DNA of 64,000 nt from positions 186,001-250,000 of the forward strand of contig NZ_SLXS01000004.1 in the NCBI RefSeq assembly GCF_004340785.1, read 5' to 3'. Position numbers and translations under genes: made by a program. Below, one piece after another: positions 55,218 through 62,847 of this stretch (its first letter is position 1; each line of letters opens with the position of its first letter). Source of the DNA: Tumebacillus sp. BK434 (lineage in GTDB: Bacteria > Bacillota > Bacilli > Tumebacillales > Tumebacillaceae). The notes under the pieces were generated by a model. The model made no database searches. It worked only from the letters and a program-made list of their open reading frames with translations, and had not been told where the DNA came from.

Positions 55218-56255
55218 ATGTATATAGATTTGCGGAGCGATACGGTCACCAAGCCGACCGCAGAGATGCGCAAAGCGATGTTTGAGGCGGAAGTCGGCGA
55301 CGACGTGATGCGCGACGACCCGACGGTGATCCGGCTGGAGGAGACGGCGGCGGAGATCCTCGGCAAAGAGGCGGCGCTGTACGTCTCGTCCGGCACGCTC
55401 GGCAACCAGATCGCCATCCAGACCCTGACCCGCCCTGGCGATGAGATCATTCTGGAGCAGGAGTCGCACATCTATTTGTACGAAGGCGCCGGCCACGCCG
55501 TCTATGCGGGCGTCAACACGAAGACCCTGCCCGGCGTGCGCGGGGCGATGAACCCGGAGGATGTGCAGAGCGCGATTCGCACCGCAAACATCCACCATCC
55601 GCGCACCGGCCTGATCTGCGTGGAGAACACGCACAACAAAGCGGGCGGCACGATCCTGCCCCTGGAGCATCTGGCCGCCGTGTCGCAGATCGCCAAAGAC
55701 CACGGCATCCCTGTCCACATGGACGGCGCACGGCTGTTTAACGCTGTGGTCGGCTCCGGGCACAAGGCATCGGCGTTCACGCAATATGTGGACACGGTGC
55801 AGGTCTGTTTCTCCAAAGGCCTCGGCGCGCCGGTCGGCTCCGTGCTCGCCGGGAGCCGCGAGACGATCGAACAAGCCCGCTATATCCGCAAGCGCATGGG
55901 CGGCGGGATGCGCCAGGCCGGCGTGATCGCAGCCCCGGCGCTGATCGCGTTGACCAAGATGGTCGACCGCCTCGCGGAAGACCATGCCAACGCCAAGCTG
56001 CTGGCAAACGGGCTGGCGGAGATCAAAGGCTTGCAGATGGATGTCTCTTCGGTCGACACGAACATCGTCATCGTCAACGTGGCGAACTCCGGGCTCAGCG
56101 AGCTGGAAGTTGTGTCCCGCCTGAAGGACGCAGGCGTGCTCTGCGGCGACTTCGGCCCGGAACTGGTGCGTTTTGTCACGCACAAAGACGTGACGACCGA
56201 GCAGATTCATGAGGCGCTGGTCAAGATCCGGCGCGTTGTGCAGGGAGCGGCTTAA
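55218..56255 (+). CDS. low-specificity L-threonine aldolase-like protein (copy 2)
   Basis: This 345-residue protein is closely similar to the preceding gene across its length (DLRSDTVTKPT, HMDGARLFNAV, Schiff-base Lys200 in QVCFSKGLGAPVGS). The active-site loop NAFEDPT of copy 1 is DVMRDDPT here, closer to the usual family form. ATG at 55218 was chosen over a GTG at 55209 because GGAG is 10 bases upstream. rarA follows after 2 bases, so they share a transcript. Different regulation of the two copies is implied by the terminator between them. Confidence 0.92.
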   Translation: MYIDLRSDTVTKPTAEMRKAMFEAEVGDDVMRDDPTVIRLEETAAEILGKEAALYVSSGTLGNQIAIQTLTRPGDEIILEQESHIYLYEGAGHAVYAGVNTKTLPGVRGAMNPEDVQSAIRTANIHHPRTGLICVENTHNKAGGTILPLEHLAAVSQIAKDHGIPVHMDGARLFNAVVGSGHKASAFTQYVDTVQVCFSKGLGAPVGSVLAGSRETIEQARYIRKRMGGGMRQAGVIAAPALIALTKMVDRLAEDHANAKLLANGLAEIKGLQMDVSSVDTNIVIVNVANSGLSELEVVSRLKDAGVLCGDFGPELVRFVTHKDVTTEQIHEALVKIRRVVQGAA

Positions 56256-56257
56256 CG

Positions 56258-57589
56258 TTGGATCTGTTCGGCTATCAGGCACAGGAAGAACAGAAGCAGA
56301 ACGCGCCGCTCGCCGCCAGAATGCGCCCGCAGAACCTCGACGAGCTGATCGGTCAGGAAGCGATCATCGGCCAAGGGAAGCTCTTGCGCCGCGCCATCGA
56401 GACTGACAAGCTCACCTCGCTGATCTTCTTCGGCCCGCCCGGAACGGGAAAGACGACGATCGCCAAAATCATCGCCGGGCACACCAAGTCGATGTTTCGC
56501 TCGCTCAACGCCGTGACGGCCGGCATCGCCGACATTCGCAAGGTGGTCGAAGAAGCGAAAGACGCCTTGTCGATGTACAGCCAGCGCACCGTGCTGTTCG
56601 TCGACGAGATCCACCGCTTTAACAAAGCGCAGCAAGACGCTTTGCTGCCGCATGTGGAAGAAGGGCTGGTCATCCTGATCGGCGCGACGACGGAGAACCC
56701 GTTTTTCGAAGTCAATGCCGCGCTGTTGTCCCGCTCGCAGATCTTCCGCCTGCAGTCGCACAGCGAAGCAGACCTGATCCAGATGGCACGGCGTGCTCTC
56801 TCCACGCCGCAGCGGGGGCTCGGGCACCTCAATGTCATGATGGACGATGAGGCGCTCCAGCACATCGCACGCTATGCGGACGGGGATGCGCGGCGGATGT
56901 ATAACGCGCTGGAACTGGCCGTGCTGTCCACACCGCCCGCTGCAGACGGCGTGGTTCACGTCACGGTTGAGGAAGCGGCGGAGTCGATTCAGCGCCGCGT
57001 CGTCCGCTATGACAAAAATGCGGATGCGCACTATGACACCGTCTCCGCGTTTATCAAATCGATCCGCGGCTCCGATCCGGACGGCGCGCTGTACTGGCTG
57101 GCGAAGATGATCGACGCAGGCGAAGATACGAAGTTTATCGCCCGCCGCATCATCATCTCGGCGTCTGAAGACATCGGCAATGCCGACCCGCGCGCGCTGC
57201 AGGTCGCCGTGTCGGCATTGCAGGCGCTGGAGATGATCGGGATGCCGGAAGGGCGGATCATCCTCGCCCAAGCGGTGACCTATCTGGCGACCGCGCCGAA
57301 GTCGAACGCCGCCTACATGGGCATCAACCACGCCTTGCAGACGATCCGCGACGGGAGTTCGGTCGATGTGCCGATGCATCTGCGCGACGCCCATTACAAA
57401 GGGGCGGCCAAGCTCGGGCATGGCAAAGGGTATCTCTACCCGCACGATTTCCCGGGGAATTTTGTCGAGCAAAGCTATCTGCCGCAAGAGCTTGCCGGGC
57501 GCACGTTCTATGCGCCGACTCGCAACGGCTATGAACAGATCATCTCAGACCGACTACAGCATTGGCGAGGCAAGCGAAACGGGGGATAA
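56258..57589 (+). CDS. rarA: replication-associated recombination protein A (MgsA/RarA AAA+ ATPase)
   Basis: This 443-residue AAA+ protein is of the MgsA/WRNIP1 family. It has RMRPQNLDELIGQE, Walker A GPPGTGKTT (Lys65), Walker B VDEIHRF, sensor motif TTENP and the C-terminal helical tetramerisation part (AYMGINHAL, YPHDFPGNFVEQ). It acts at stalled replication forks. The TTG start lies 2 bases after the aldolase stop, with GGGAG upstream. The order rarA, then cymR and a desulfurase is conserved in Bacillus. Confidence 0.93.
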   Translation: MDLFGYQAQEEQKQNAPLAARMRPQNLDELIGQEAIIGQGKLLRRAIETDKLTSLIFFGPPGTGKTTIAKIIAGHTKSMFRSLNAVTAGIADIRKVVEEAKDALSMYSQRTVLFVDEIHRFNKAQQDALLPHVEEGLVILIGATTENPFFEVNAALLSRSQIFRLQSHSEADLIQMARRALSTPQRGLGHLNVMMDDEALQHIARYADGDARRMYNALELAVLSTPPAADGVVHVTVEEAAESIQRRVVRYDKNADAHYDTVSAFIKSIRGSDPDGALYWLAKMIDAGEDTKFIARRIIISASEDIGNADPRALQVAVSALQALEMIGMPEGRIILAQAVTYLATAPKSNAAYMGINHALQTIRDGSSVDVPMHLRDAHYKGAAKLGHGKGYLYPHDFPGNFVEQSYLPQELAGRTFYAPTRNGYEQIISDRLQHWRGKRNGG

Positions 57590-57591
57590 CC

Positions 57592-58272
57592 TTGCAACTG
57601 GAAACGAAAACGAACGGGTCTGTCTTGTATGAAGCTTCCTGGAAGTTTCAACTGCGCCGCATGATCATGCTGAACATCGGCTTTCTGGTGATGTGCGTCG
57701 GCTTTGTCAGCATCGTGCGCGCCGGGCTCGGCACCTCGCCATGGGATGTGTTTCACATGGCGCTGACCCTGCATAGCCCGCTGACGTTCGGCACGGCGCA
57801 GCAGGTGTCGGGGATTTTTCTGCTCGTGCTGGCCTGCTGGCTGGCGCGAAGCCGCCCGACGCTCGGCTGTCTGTTAAACATCGCACTGGTCGGCTTGTAT
57901 TGCGACCTGATCTTTAACTTGATTCCGGAGCCGGACGTCTGGTGGCAGCAGTGGCCGCAGTTTGGAATCGGGTTGCTCTGTACCGGATATGGCGTGGGCA
58001 TCTATATCGCCTGCAAATTGGGAGCCGGTCCCCGCGACTGGCTGATGCTGACGCTGCATCAGCGAACCGGCCTCGCGATCCGCTGGGTGCGGACGATGAT
58101 CGAAGTGGCGGTCGTGCTCGTCGGGATCTTGCTCGGCGGACCGTTCGGCATTGGCACCATTTTGTTCTCCCTGCTGATCGGGCATCCGACCGAGTGGGGC
58201 ATCAAATGGGCGGAGCGCGTGGTTGGACCGTTTGTTGAGAGGAGAGAGGTCAAGCATGAAGTTATCCACTAA
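57592..58272 (+). CDS. YczE-like integral membrane protein
   Basis: This 226-residue membrane protein has about five helices. It shares the pattern of the YczE/YyaS/YitT group: GLGTSPWDVFHMAL near the N-terminus and GAGPRDWLMLTL in the middle. Function in the family is unclear. YczE of B. subtilis affects bacillomycin production. The TTG start has GGGGGAT upstream, 2 bases after rarA. It overlaps cymR by 17 bases. Confidence 0.82.
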   Translation: MQLETKTNGSVLYEASWKFQLRRMIMLNIGFLVMCVGFVSIVRAGLGTSPWDVFHMALTLHSPLTFGTAQQVSGIFLLVLACWLARSRPTLGCLLNIALVGLYCDLIFNLIPEPDVWWQQWPQFGIGLLCTGYGVGIYIACKLGAGPRDWLMLTLHQRTGLAIRWVRTMIEVAVVLVGILLGGPFGIGTILFSLLIGHPTEWGIKWAERVVGPFVERREVKHEVIH

Positions 58273-58663
58273 GGGACGTTACGGCATCACCTTGATGATC
58301 GATTTAGGCATGTATTTCGGGGAAGGCCCCGTGTCTTTGAAATCGGTGGCGGAGCGCCAGTCGCTGTCCGAGCATTATCTGGAGCAGCTGATCGCGCCTT
58401 TGCGCAACGCCGGACTGGTGCGGTCGATTCGCGGTGCGTACGGCGGGTACGTGCTGGCGAAAGCGCCGCATGAGATCACCGTCGGCGACATCATCCGCGT
58501 GCTGGAAGGGCCGATCACGATCGTCGATGATCCGGAGGAAGAACTGGCTGAGCTGTGGGAGAAAGTGCGCAGCTCGATCAACGAAGTGCTGGACGGCACC
58601 ACCTTGCAGGATCTGATCGACAAGAAGCGCTTTGGCAAAGACACGATCATGTTCTACATCTAA
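58256..58663 (+). CDS. cymR: Rrf2-family cysteine metabolism repressor CymR
   Basis: This 135-residue winged-helix protein is of the Rrf2 family (KLSTKGRYGITLMIDLG start, YLEQLIAPLRNAGLVRSIRGAYGGY recognition region). Unlike IscR, it has no cluster-binding Cys, and it precedes a cysteine desulfurase gene, both as in Bacillus CymR, the repressor that works with CysK. Its ATG overlaps the upstream stop and has AGGAGAGAGG close by. A hairpin separates it from the desulfurase. Confidence 0.9.
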   Translation: MKLSTKGRYGITLMIDLGMYFGEGPVSLKSVAERQSLSEHYLEQLIAPLRNAGLVRSIRGAYGGYVLAKAPHEITVGDIIRVLEGPITIVDDPEEELAELWEKVRSSINEVLDGTTLQDLIDKKRFGKDTIMFYI

Positions 58664-58680
58664 ATCGATTTTTCTCACTT

Positions 58681-58708
58681 GGGTATGTGGAAAACACATA
58701 CCCTTTTG
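58681..58708 (+). terminator. hairpin between cymR and the desulfurase
   Basis: GGGTATGTG/CACATACCC stem followed by TTTTG. It may attenuate transcription rather than end it. Confidence 0.65.
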
Positions 58709-58737
58709 TCATACTAGCAGTAAGGAGGAGGATCACT

Positions 58738-59871
58738 GTGATCTATCTGGACAATGCGGCGACGACGCCGGTATCCCAAGAAGTGCTGGACGCGATGCAG
58801 CCGTACTTCCGCGACATCTATGGCAACCCGTCGAGCGTACACGCTTCCGGACGGCAGGCGAAAGGCGCCGTCGAACGCGCCCGGGAGCAGGTGGCGCGGG
58901 CGATCAACGCCAAGCCGAACGAAATCGTCTTCACCAGCGGCGGCACCGAAGCGGACAACTCCGCCATCATCGGCACGGCGATCGGCTACAAAGACAAGGG
59001 CAAACATATCGTCACGACGACGATCGAGCATCATGCGGTGCTGCATACTTATGAATTCCTGCAGGAGATGGGCTATGAAGTGACGTTTGTCGCACCGGGC
59101 GCAGACGGCATCGTGCGCGTCGCGGATATTGCGGCGGCCCTGCGTGAAGACACGACGCTGGTCTCGGTGATGGCGGTGAACAACGAGACGGGAGCGGTGC
59201 AGCCGATCGGTGAGATCGGCGGACTGACCCGCGAGCGCGGCATCATCTTTCACACCGACGCAGTACAGGCGATGGGACTGCTGCAGCTGGATGTGGAAGC
59301 GCTCGGCATCGACCTGCTCTCGATCTCCGGGCACAAGCTGCACGGTCCGAAAGGGGTCGGCGCGCTGTACGTGCGCCGCGGGCTGTATTGGAAGCCGACA
59401 CAGCACGGCGGGTCGCAGGAGTACAAGCGCCGCGCCGGGACGGAGAACCTGCCGGGCATCGTCGGCCTGGGCGTAGCGGTGGAGCGGGCGGCAGAGCAGC
59501 GTGATGCGCGCTATGCGCACATCGCGAAGCTGCGCGAGACGATGCTGTCTGTGCTGCAAGAAGGCGTGGAGCAGTTGCAGGTCAACACGCCGGAGCAGGC
59601 CGTGCCGTCGATCCTGAACGTGACGTTCCCGGGGGCGCCGGCGGAGCGGATCTTGATGAACCTCGACATGGCAGGAATCATGGCGTCGAGCGGTTCGGCC
59701 TGCACGTCAGGATCGCTGCAGCCGTCGCACGTGCTGGTCGCGATGGGGCTCGGGGAGGAATGTGTCAAGGCGGCGATACGATTCTCGTTTTCGGGACAGA
59801 ATACGGAAGAAGAGGTGCGGGCGGCGGCTGCAAAAACGGTGGAGGTCGTGTTGCGCCTGCAGCGCCGATAA
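58738..59871 (+). CDS. iscS: cysteine desulfurase (IscS/NifS family)
   Basis: This 377-residue PLP enzyme removes sulfur from cysteine for Fe-S clusters and tRNA thiolation. It has YLDNAATTPVS at the N-terminus, the Schiff-base Lys200 in SGHKLHGPKG and the persulfide Cys322 in SSGSACTSGS. The GTG start has AAGGAGGAGG in front. In Bacillus the equivalent gene pairs with trmU. No trmU is visible downstream here. A PRC-barrel gene follows within 20 bases. Confidence 0.93.
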   Translation: MIYLDNAATTPVSQEVLDAMQPYFRDIYGNPSSVHASGRQAKGAVERAREQVARAINAKPNEIVFTSGGTEADNSAIIGTAIGYKDKGKHIVTTTIEHHAVLHTYEFLQEMGYEVTFVAPGADGIVRVADIAAALREDTTLVSVMAVNNETGAVQPIGEIGGLTRERGIIFHTDAVQAMGLLQLDVEALGIDLLSISGHKLHGPKGVGALYVRRGLYWKPTQHGGSQEYKRRAGTENLPGIVGLGVAVERAAEQRDARYAHIAKLRETMLSVLQEGVEQLQVNTPEQAVPSILNVTFPGAPAERILMNLDMAGIMASSGSACTSGSLQPSHVLVAMGLGEECVKAAIRFSFSGQNTEEEVRAAAAKTVEVVLRLQRR

Positions 59872-59890
59872 TGCGGGAAGGGGGCTTCGT

Positions 59891-60391
59891 ATGAGGAAAG
59901 CGAGAGAGCTGGTCGGGCTGCCGGTGGTGGAGCTGGCGCGGGGCGAGCATGTCGGGGAAGTGCGCGATGTGCTTTTTTCGGCGGAAGGAACCTTGCATTC
60001 GCTCTTGCTGACCAAAGCGACGGTGCTGACCGCGAGCAAAATTTTGCCGAAAGCGAAGCTGCATGCGCTCGGGCAGGATGCGATCACGATCCGGCAGGAC
60101 AACGAGATCGAAGAATTTCGCGATGAGACCGGACTGATCCGCAGCCTCGTGCAAGGCGATGTGCAGTTTGTCGGCAAAGAGGTGCTGACCCAGGACGGCA
60201 CGTATCTGGGAACGGTGGAAGATGTTTACTTGGATGAAAATCTGAACACAATAGTGGGGTACGAGGTATCGGAAGGCTTTCTGGTCGACCTGAAAGAAGG
60301 ACGGAAAGTGCTGCACGCCCACCCGGAGATCATGGTGGGACAAGATACCTTGCTGGTGCCGGCCGACACGGAGCTGGCGGAGGAATTCTAA
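59891..60391 (+). CDS. PRC-barrel domain protein (YrrD-like)
   Basis: This 166-residue protein appears to hold two PRC-barrel-like halves, each with a strand pattern of G..V(G/E)...V.......L......, for example GEHVGEVRDVLF and GTYLGTVEDVYL. PRC barrels bind RNA-processing factors or act as small adaptors. The role in YrrD is not known. ATG has AAGGGGG upstream. It lies in the iscS transcript. Confidence 0.78.
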   Translation: MRKARELVGLPVVELARGEHVGEVRDVLFSAEGTLHSLLLTKATVLTASKILPKAKLHALGQDAITIRQDNEIEEFRDETGLIRSLVQGDVQFVGKEVLTQDGTYLGTVEDVYLDENLNTIVGYEVSEGFLVDLKEGRKVLHAHPEIMVGQDTLLVPADTELAEEF

Positions 60392-60405
60392 GGAGGTACC
60401 CACCC

Positions 60406-60615
60406 ATGTCCCGTTGCCCTCATTGTAATTGCCGCGATATTGGAAAGATCGGCACGCACCAGTTTTATTGCTGGGGCTGCTTTATGGAGTTCAGCATCTC
60501 CGGAGAAGAAGTGAAGCTGTTTCAAGTGGAGGAGGACGGCTCGTTGATCGCCTATGAAGACCGTCCACAGCCGTCATTGGATCTCGATCTGCCCGATCTT
60601 CAGTTGGGCATGTGA
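60406..60615 (+). CDS. small zinc-ribbon protein
   Basis: This 69-residue protein has paired CPHC and CWGC motifs that fit a zinc ribbon, followed by an acidic tail ending DLDLPDLQLGM. SD AAGGAGG precedes the ATG, 14 bases after the PRC gene, so it belongs to the same transcript. I do not recognise its function. Confidence 0.75.
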   Translation: MSRCPHCNCRDIGKIGTHQFYCWGCFMEFSISGEEVKLFQVEEDGSLIAYEDRPQPSLDLDLPDLQLGM

Positions 60616-60616
60616 G

Positions 60617-60648
60617 CAAAAGAGCGCCCGCAGGCGCTCTTTTTTATT
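60617..60648 (+). terminator. terminator after the zinc-ribbon gene
   Basis: AAAAGAGCGCC/GGCGCTCTTTT stem with a CGCA loop and T run, probably usable from both sides. Confidence 0.85.
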
Positions 60649-60865
60649 GCTTTTTGACTGGCAGATCGTTCTGGTCGACCCAGTTCAGGAAGTCGCGCCC
60701 TTTTACGTGGCGGGCATCGTCGCTTGGGAGGATGCCGTTGTCGAGCAGGCTTTTCATGCGGTCGATGCCAAGGCCGGAGAGACCGCAGAGCTCGAGCGGC
60801 TCGTAGACCGCTTCGTTGTCGATCTCCTTGAGCGTCAGTTCATAGCCCAGTTCGCGGGAGTTCAC
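60644..60865 (-). CDS. 73-residue protein of unknown function
   Basis: This small polar protein starts at GTG. Its start overlaps the TGA of the upstream DUF1540 gene (GTGA), and AGGGGGG lies 8 bases before it, so it is translationally coupled. The sequence is mixed helical and charged with a single Cys and no known motif (MNSRELGYEL... to ...WVDQNDLPVKKQ). The coupled position supports a real gene. Confidence 0.6.
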   Translation of the reverse strand: MNSRELGYELTLKEIDNEAVYEPLELCGLSGLGIDRMKSLLDNGILPSDDARHVKGRDFLNWVDQNDLPVKKQ

Positions 60866-61257
60866 CGTCCAATCCCCCCTTCGCGGCGCTCAAAGGTCCG
60901 GCAGTTGGTGTCCTGGCACTCGTTGGCCTGGCTGCCGGTCACTTCGATCGCTGTGGCGATGCAGCGGCGGCCTTCGTCCCAGTAGACGCAGGAAGCGACT
61001 GTGCAGTCGATCGTCGGGTCGAGGTGATGGCCGGGCAGGGTCAACTCCATCAAGGTGCCGGTGATGTTGATGTTGTCGGCCGAGCCGAGGTAGGACGTGA
61101 TGCCAGTTGCCTCGTGGAACGTCTTGCACATCGTCTGGTCGGCGATCGCCGACATCCGGCCTTCTTCCTCATGCATGATGTCGATGTTGCGGGCGCCGCA
61201 CAGATCGCCCGCCATGTAGTGCGTGCAGGTGTTGACGTAACAGATGACACGTGTCAA
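60862..61257 (-). CDS. DUF1540 protein with two Cys-rich repeats
   Basis: This 131-residue protein has two DUF1540-like units, each with Cys-x4-Cys, then Cys, then Cys-(K/R)TF: CYVNTC...LCGA...CKTF and CTVASC...RCIA...CRTF. The spacing suggests metal binding, which is not proven for the family. The TTG start overlaps the TGA of the DUF2512-like gene upstream, with AGAGGGGG in front. The three genes form one coupled unit. Confidence 0.8.
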   Translation of the reverse strand: MTRVICYVNTCTHYMAGDLCGARNIDIMHEEEGRMSAIADQTMCKTFHEATGITSYLGSADNINITGTLMELTLPGHHLDPTIDCTVASCVYWDEGRRCIATAIEVTGSQANECQDTNCRTFERREGGIGR

Positions 61258-61622
61258 TGCACCAGGCCCCCTCTCGGTTCTTCGTGAGCGTCGCGGTCAT
61301 AGATCCATTCGTGGAACAAGCCTTCAAAACCGCCGAGCGCAGCGGAGACCAGCCCGATGTACGGCAACGTCACCCGGCTGTCGCGGCCGGACACGGCTTG
61401 CGAAGCGCCAAACAGCATGAGGCCGCACAAGAGCGCATCGCCGATGATCGCGGTGGCCCGGCCCATCTTCGGCAGCAACAGGCGGTCGCCTGCGATGCCG
61501 AACAGCCCGATCAGCGCCGTGGCGAGAAACGTGAACGCCGGATTGACGCGGACGCTTTTCATGATGCCTGCCAGCGCGTAGATCGTCGCGAAGATCACCA
61601 TCAATTTGACCAGCAGTTTCAC
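61254..61622 (-). CDS. DUF2512-like (YndM) membrane protein
   Basis: This 122-residue protein has about four predicted membrane helices and a short polar tail (FHEWIYDRDAHEE). It resembles the DUF2512 family typical of spore formers. GTG start with GGAGG 7 bases upstream. First gene of the three-gene coupled - strand unit. Function is unknown. Confidence 0.75.
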   Translation of the reverse strand: MKLLVKLMVIFATIYALAGIMKSVRVNPAFTFLATALIGLFGIAGDRLLLPKMGRATAIIGDALLCGLMLFGASQAVSGRDSRVTLPYIGLVSAALGGFEGLFHEWIYDRDAHEEPRGGLVH

Positions 61623-61714
61623 GCAAATCCCTCCTGTTCGAGAATAGTTTGCCTAGCGGGCAGGGAATTCATAACAGGGGCGAGTAATCAGGCTCACAAA
61701 TTAGCCGTAAGTTC

Positions 61715-61743
61715 TTGCTAAAATTCGTTCGTATGTCTACAAT
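61715..61743 (+). promoter_or_regulatory. sigma-A promoter of the peroxiredoxin gene
   Basis: TTGCTA, a 17-base spacer and TACAAT, 38 bases before the start codon. I saw no clear PerR box. Confidence 0.65.
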
Positions 61744-61781
61744 TATGAAGGTAGCATACATACCCAGAGGAGGTAACATTT

Positions 61782-62315
61782 ATGCCGTTGGTTGGATCCG
61801 CAGCACCGAATTTTAACATGTTGTCCACGAAAAACCTGGAGACCCTTGATGTCTCGGTAACTCTCGAAGATTACCGTGGCAAATGGCTGGTGCTCTTCTT
61901 CTATCCGCTCGACTTCACTTTCGTTTGCCCGACTGAGATCACCGCAATGAGCGACCGCGCTCAAGAATTCGCCGATCTCGACGCTGAAATCCTCGGCGTT
62001 TCCGTTGACTCCATCCACTCTCACCGTGCATGGATCAACACGCCGCGCGAACAAAACGGCCTGGGCCAGCTGAACTACCCGCTCGGCGCAGACATCACCA
62101 AAGAATGCGCTCGCGCTTACGGCGTTCTGCTCGAAGACAAAGGCATCGCACTGCGCGGCCTGTTCATCATCGATCCGGAAGGCGTCGTACAGCACGCGAC
62201 CATCAACAACCTGAACGTGGGCCGTTCCGTTGACGAGACCCTGCGCGTTCTGGAAGCGCTGCAAACCGGCGGCCTGTGCCCGGCGAACTGGAAACCGGGT
62301 CAAAACACCCTGTAA
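61782..62315 (+). CDS. 2-Cys peroxiredoxin (AhpC/Prx1 type)
   Basis: This 177-residue protein has peroxidatic Cys49 in [10 protein letters not shown] and resolving Cys166 in GGLCPANW, the normal arrangement of typical 2-Cys peroxiredoxins. It reduces hydrogen peroxide and organic peroxides. No AhpF is adjacent, so its reductant may be thioredoxin or the CxxC protein downstream. SD AGAGGAGG and a good promoter precede it. Confidence 0.92.
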   Translation: MPLVGSAAPNFNMLSTKNLETLDVSVTLEDYRGKWLVLFFYPLDFTFVCPTEITAMSDRAQEFADLDAEILGVSVDSIHSHRAWINTPREQNGLGQLNYPLGADITKECARAYGVLLEDKGIALRGLFIIDPEGVVQHATINNLNVGRSVDETLRVLEALQTGGLCPANWKPGQNTL

Positions 62316-62345
62316 GCACCAGATTCGGAAAGAGGGTAGTCACCA

Positions 62346-62801
62346 ATGCCGATGCGCTTAGGCTCTGAGCGTCCGGAACTGACCGGAGCCACCGAGTGGT
62401 TCCATCAGGATCTGCTTCCGGCCGATCTCACAGGCAAGTATGTGCTCGTCCACTTCTGGGCGGTCTCGTGCCACATCTGCCACGAGACGATGAACGACCT
62501 GATCTCCTACCGTGACAAGTACAAAGAGCACGGTCTGCAGATGGTCGGCGTTCATTTCCCGCGCTATGAAGCGGACACCGACATCGAGAAGGTGAAGGAA
62601 GACATCGCCAAGTACGGGATCACGCATCCGGTCGCGATCGACAACCTGCACAAGATGGCCGAAGCATTCCAAAACGAGTATGTTCCGGCATTCTTCCTGT
62701 TCGACAAGGAAGGCAAGCTGTTCTTCCGCACGGCGGGCGACCGCGGTTTTGAGAAGCTGCAGCCGAAGATCGAACAGGTTCTCGGCCTGTCGCAAGCATA
62801 G
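62346..62801 (+). CDS. thioredoxin-like redoxin
   Basis: This 151-residue AhpC-TSA/TlpA-like fold has the active site SCHIC (Cys42, Cys45) and a cis-Pro segment VPAFFL. It has no signal peptide, so it is probably cytoplasmic. It lies 30 bases after the peroxiredoxin on the same strand and may be its electron donor. That role is inferred. A terminator follows. Confidence 0.82.
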   Translation: MPMRLGSERPELTGATEWFHQDLLPADLTGKYVLVHFWAVSCHICHETMNDLISYRDKYKEHGLQMVGVHFPRYEADTDIEKVKEDIAKYGITHPVAIDNLHKMAEAFQNEYVPAFFLFDKEGKLFFRTAGDRGFEKLQPKIEQVLGLSQA

Positions 62802-62803
62802 TC

Positions 62804-62843
62804 AAAAGCTCTGCCTCTCCACTGGAGAAGCAGAGCTTTTTGT
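62804..62843 (+). terminator. terminator of the peroxiredoxin unit
   Basis: AAAAGCTCTGC/GCAGAGCTTTT stem with an inner TCTCC/GGAGA pairing and five T. The convergent LysM-GH18 gene ends beside it. Confidence 0.85.
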
Positions 62844-62847
62844 TTGT

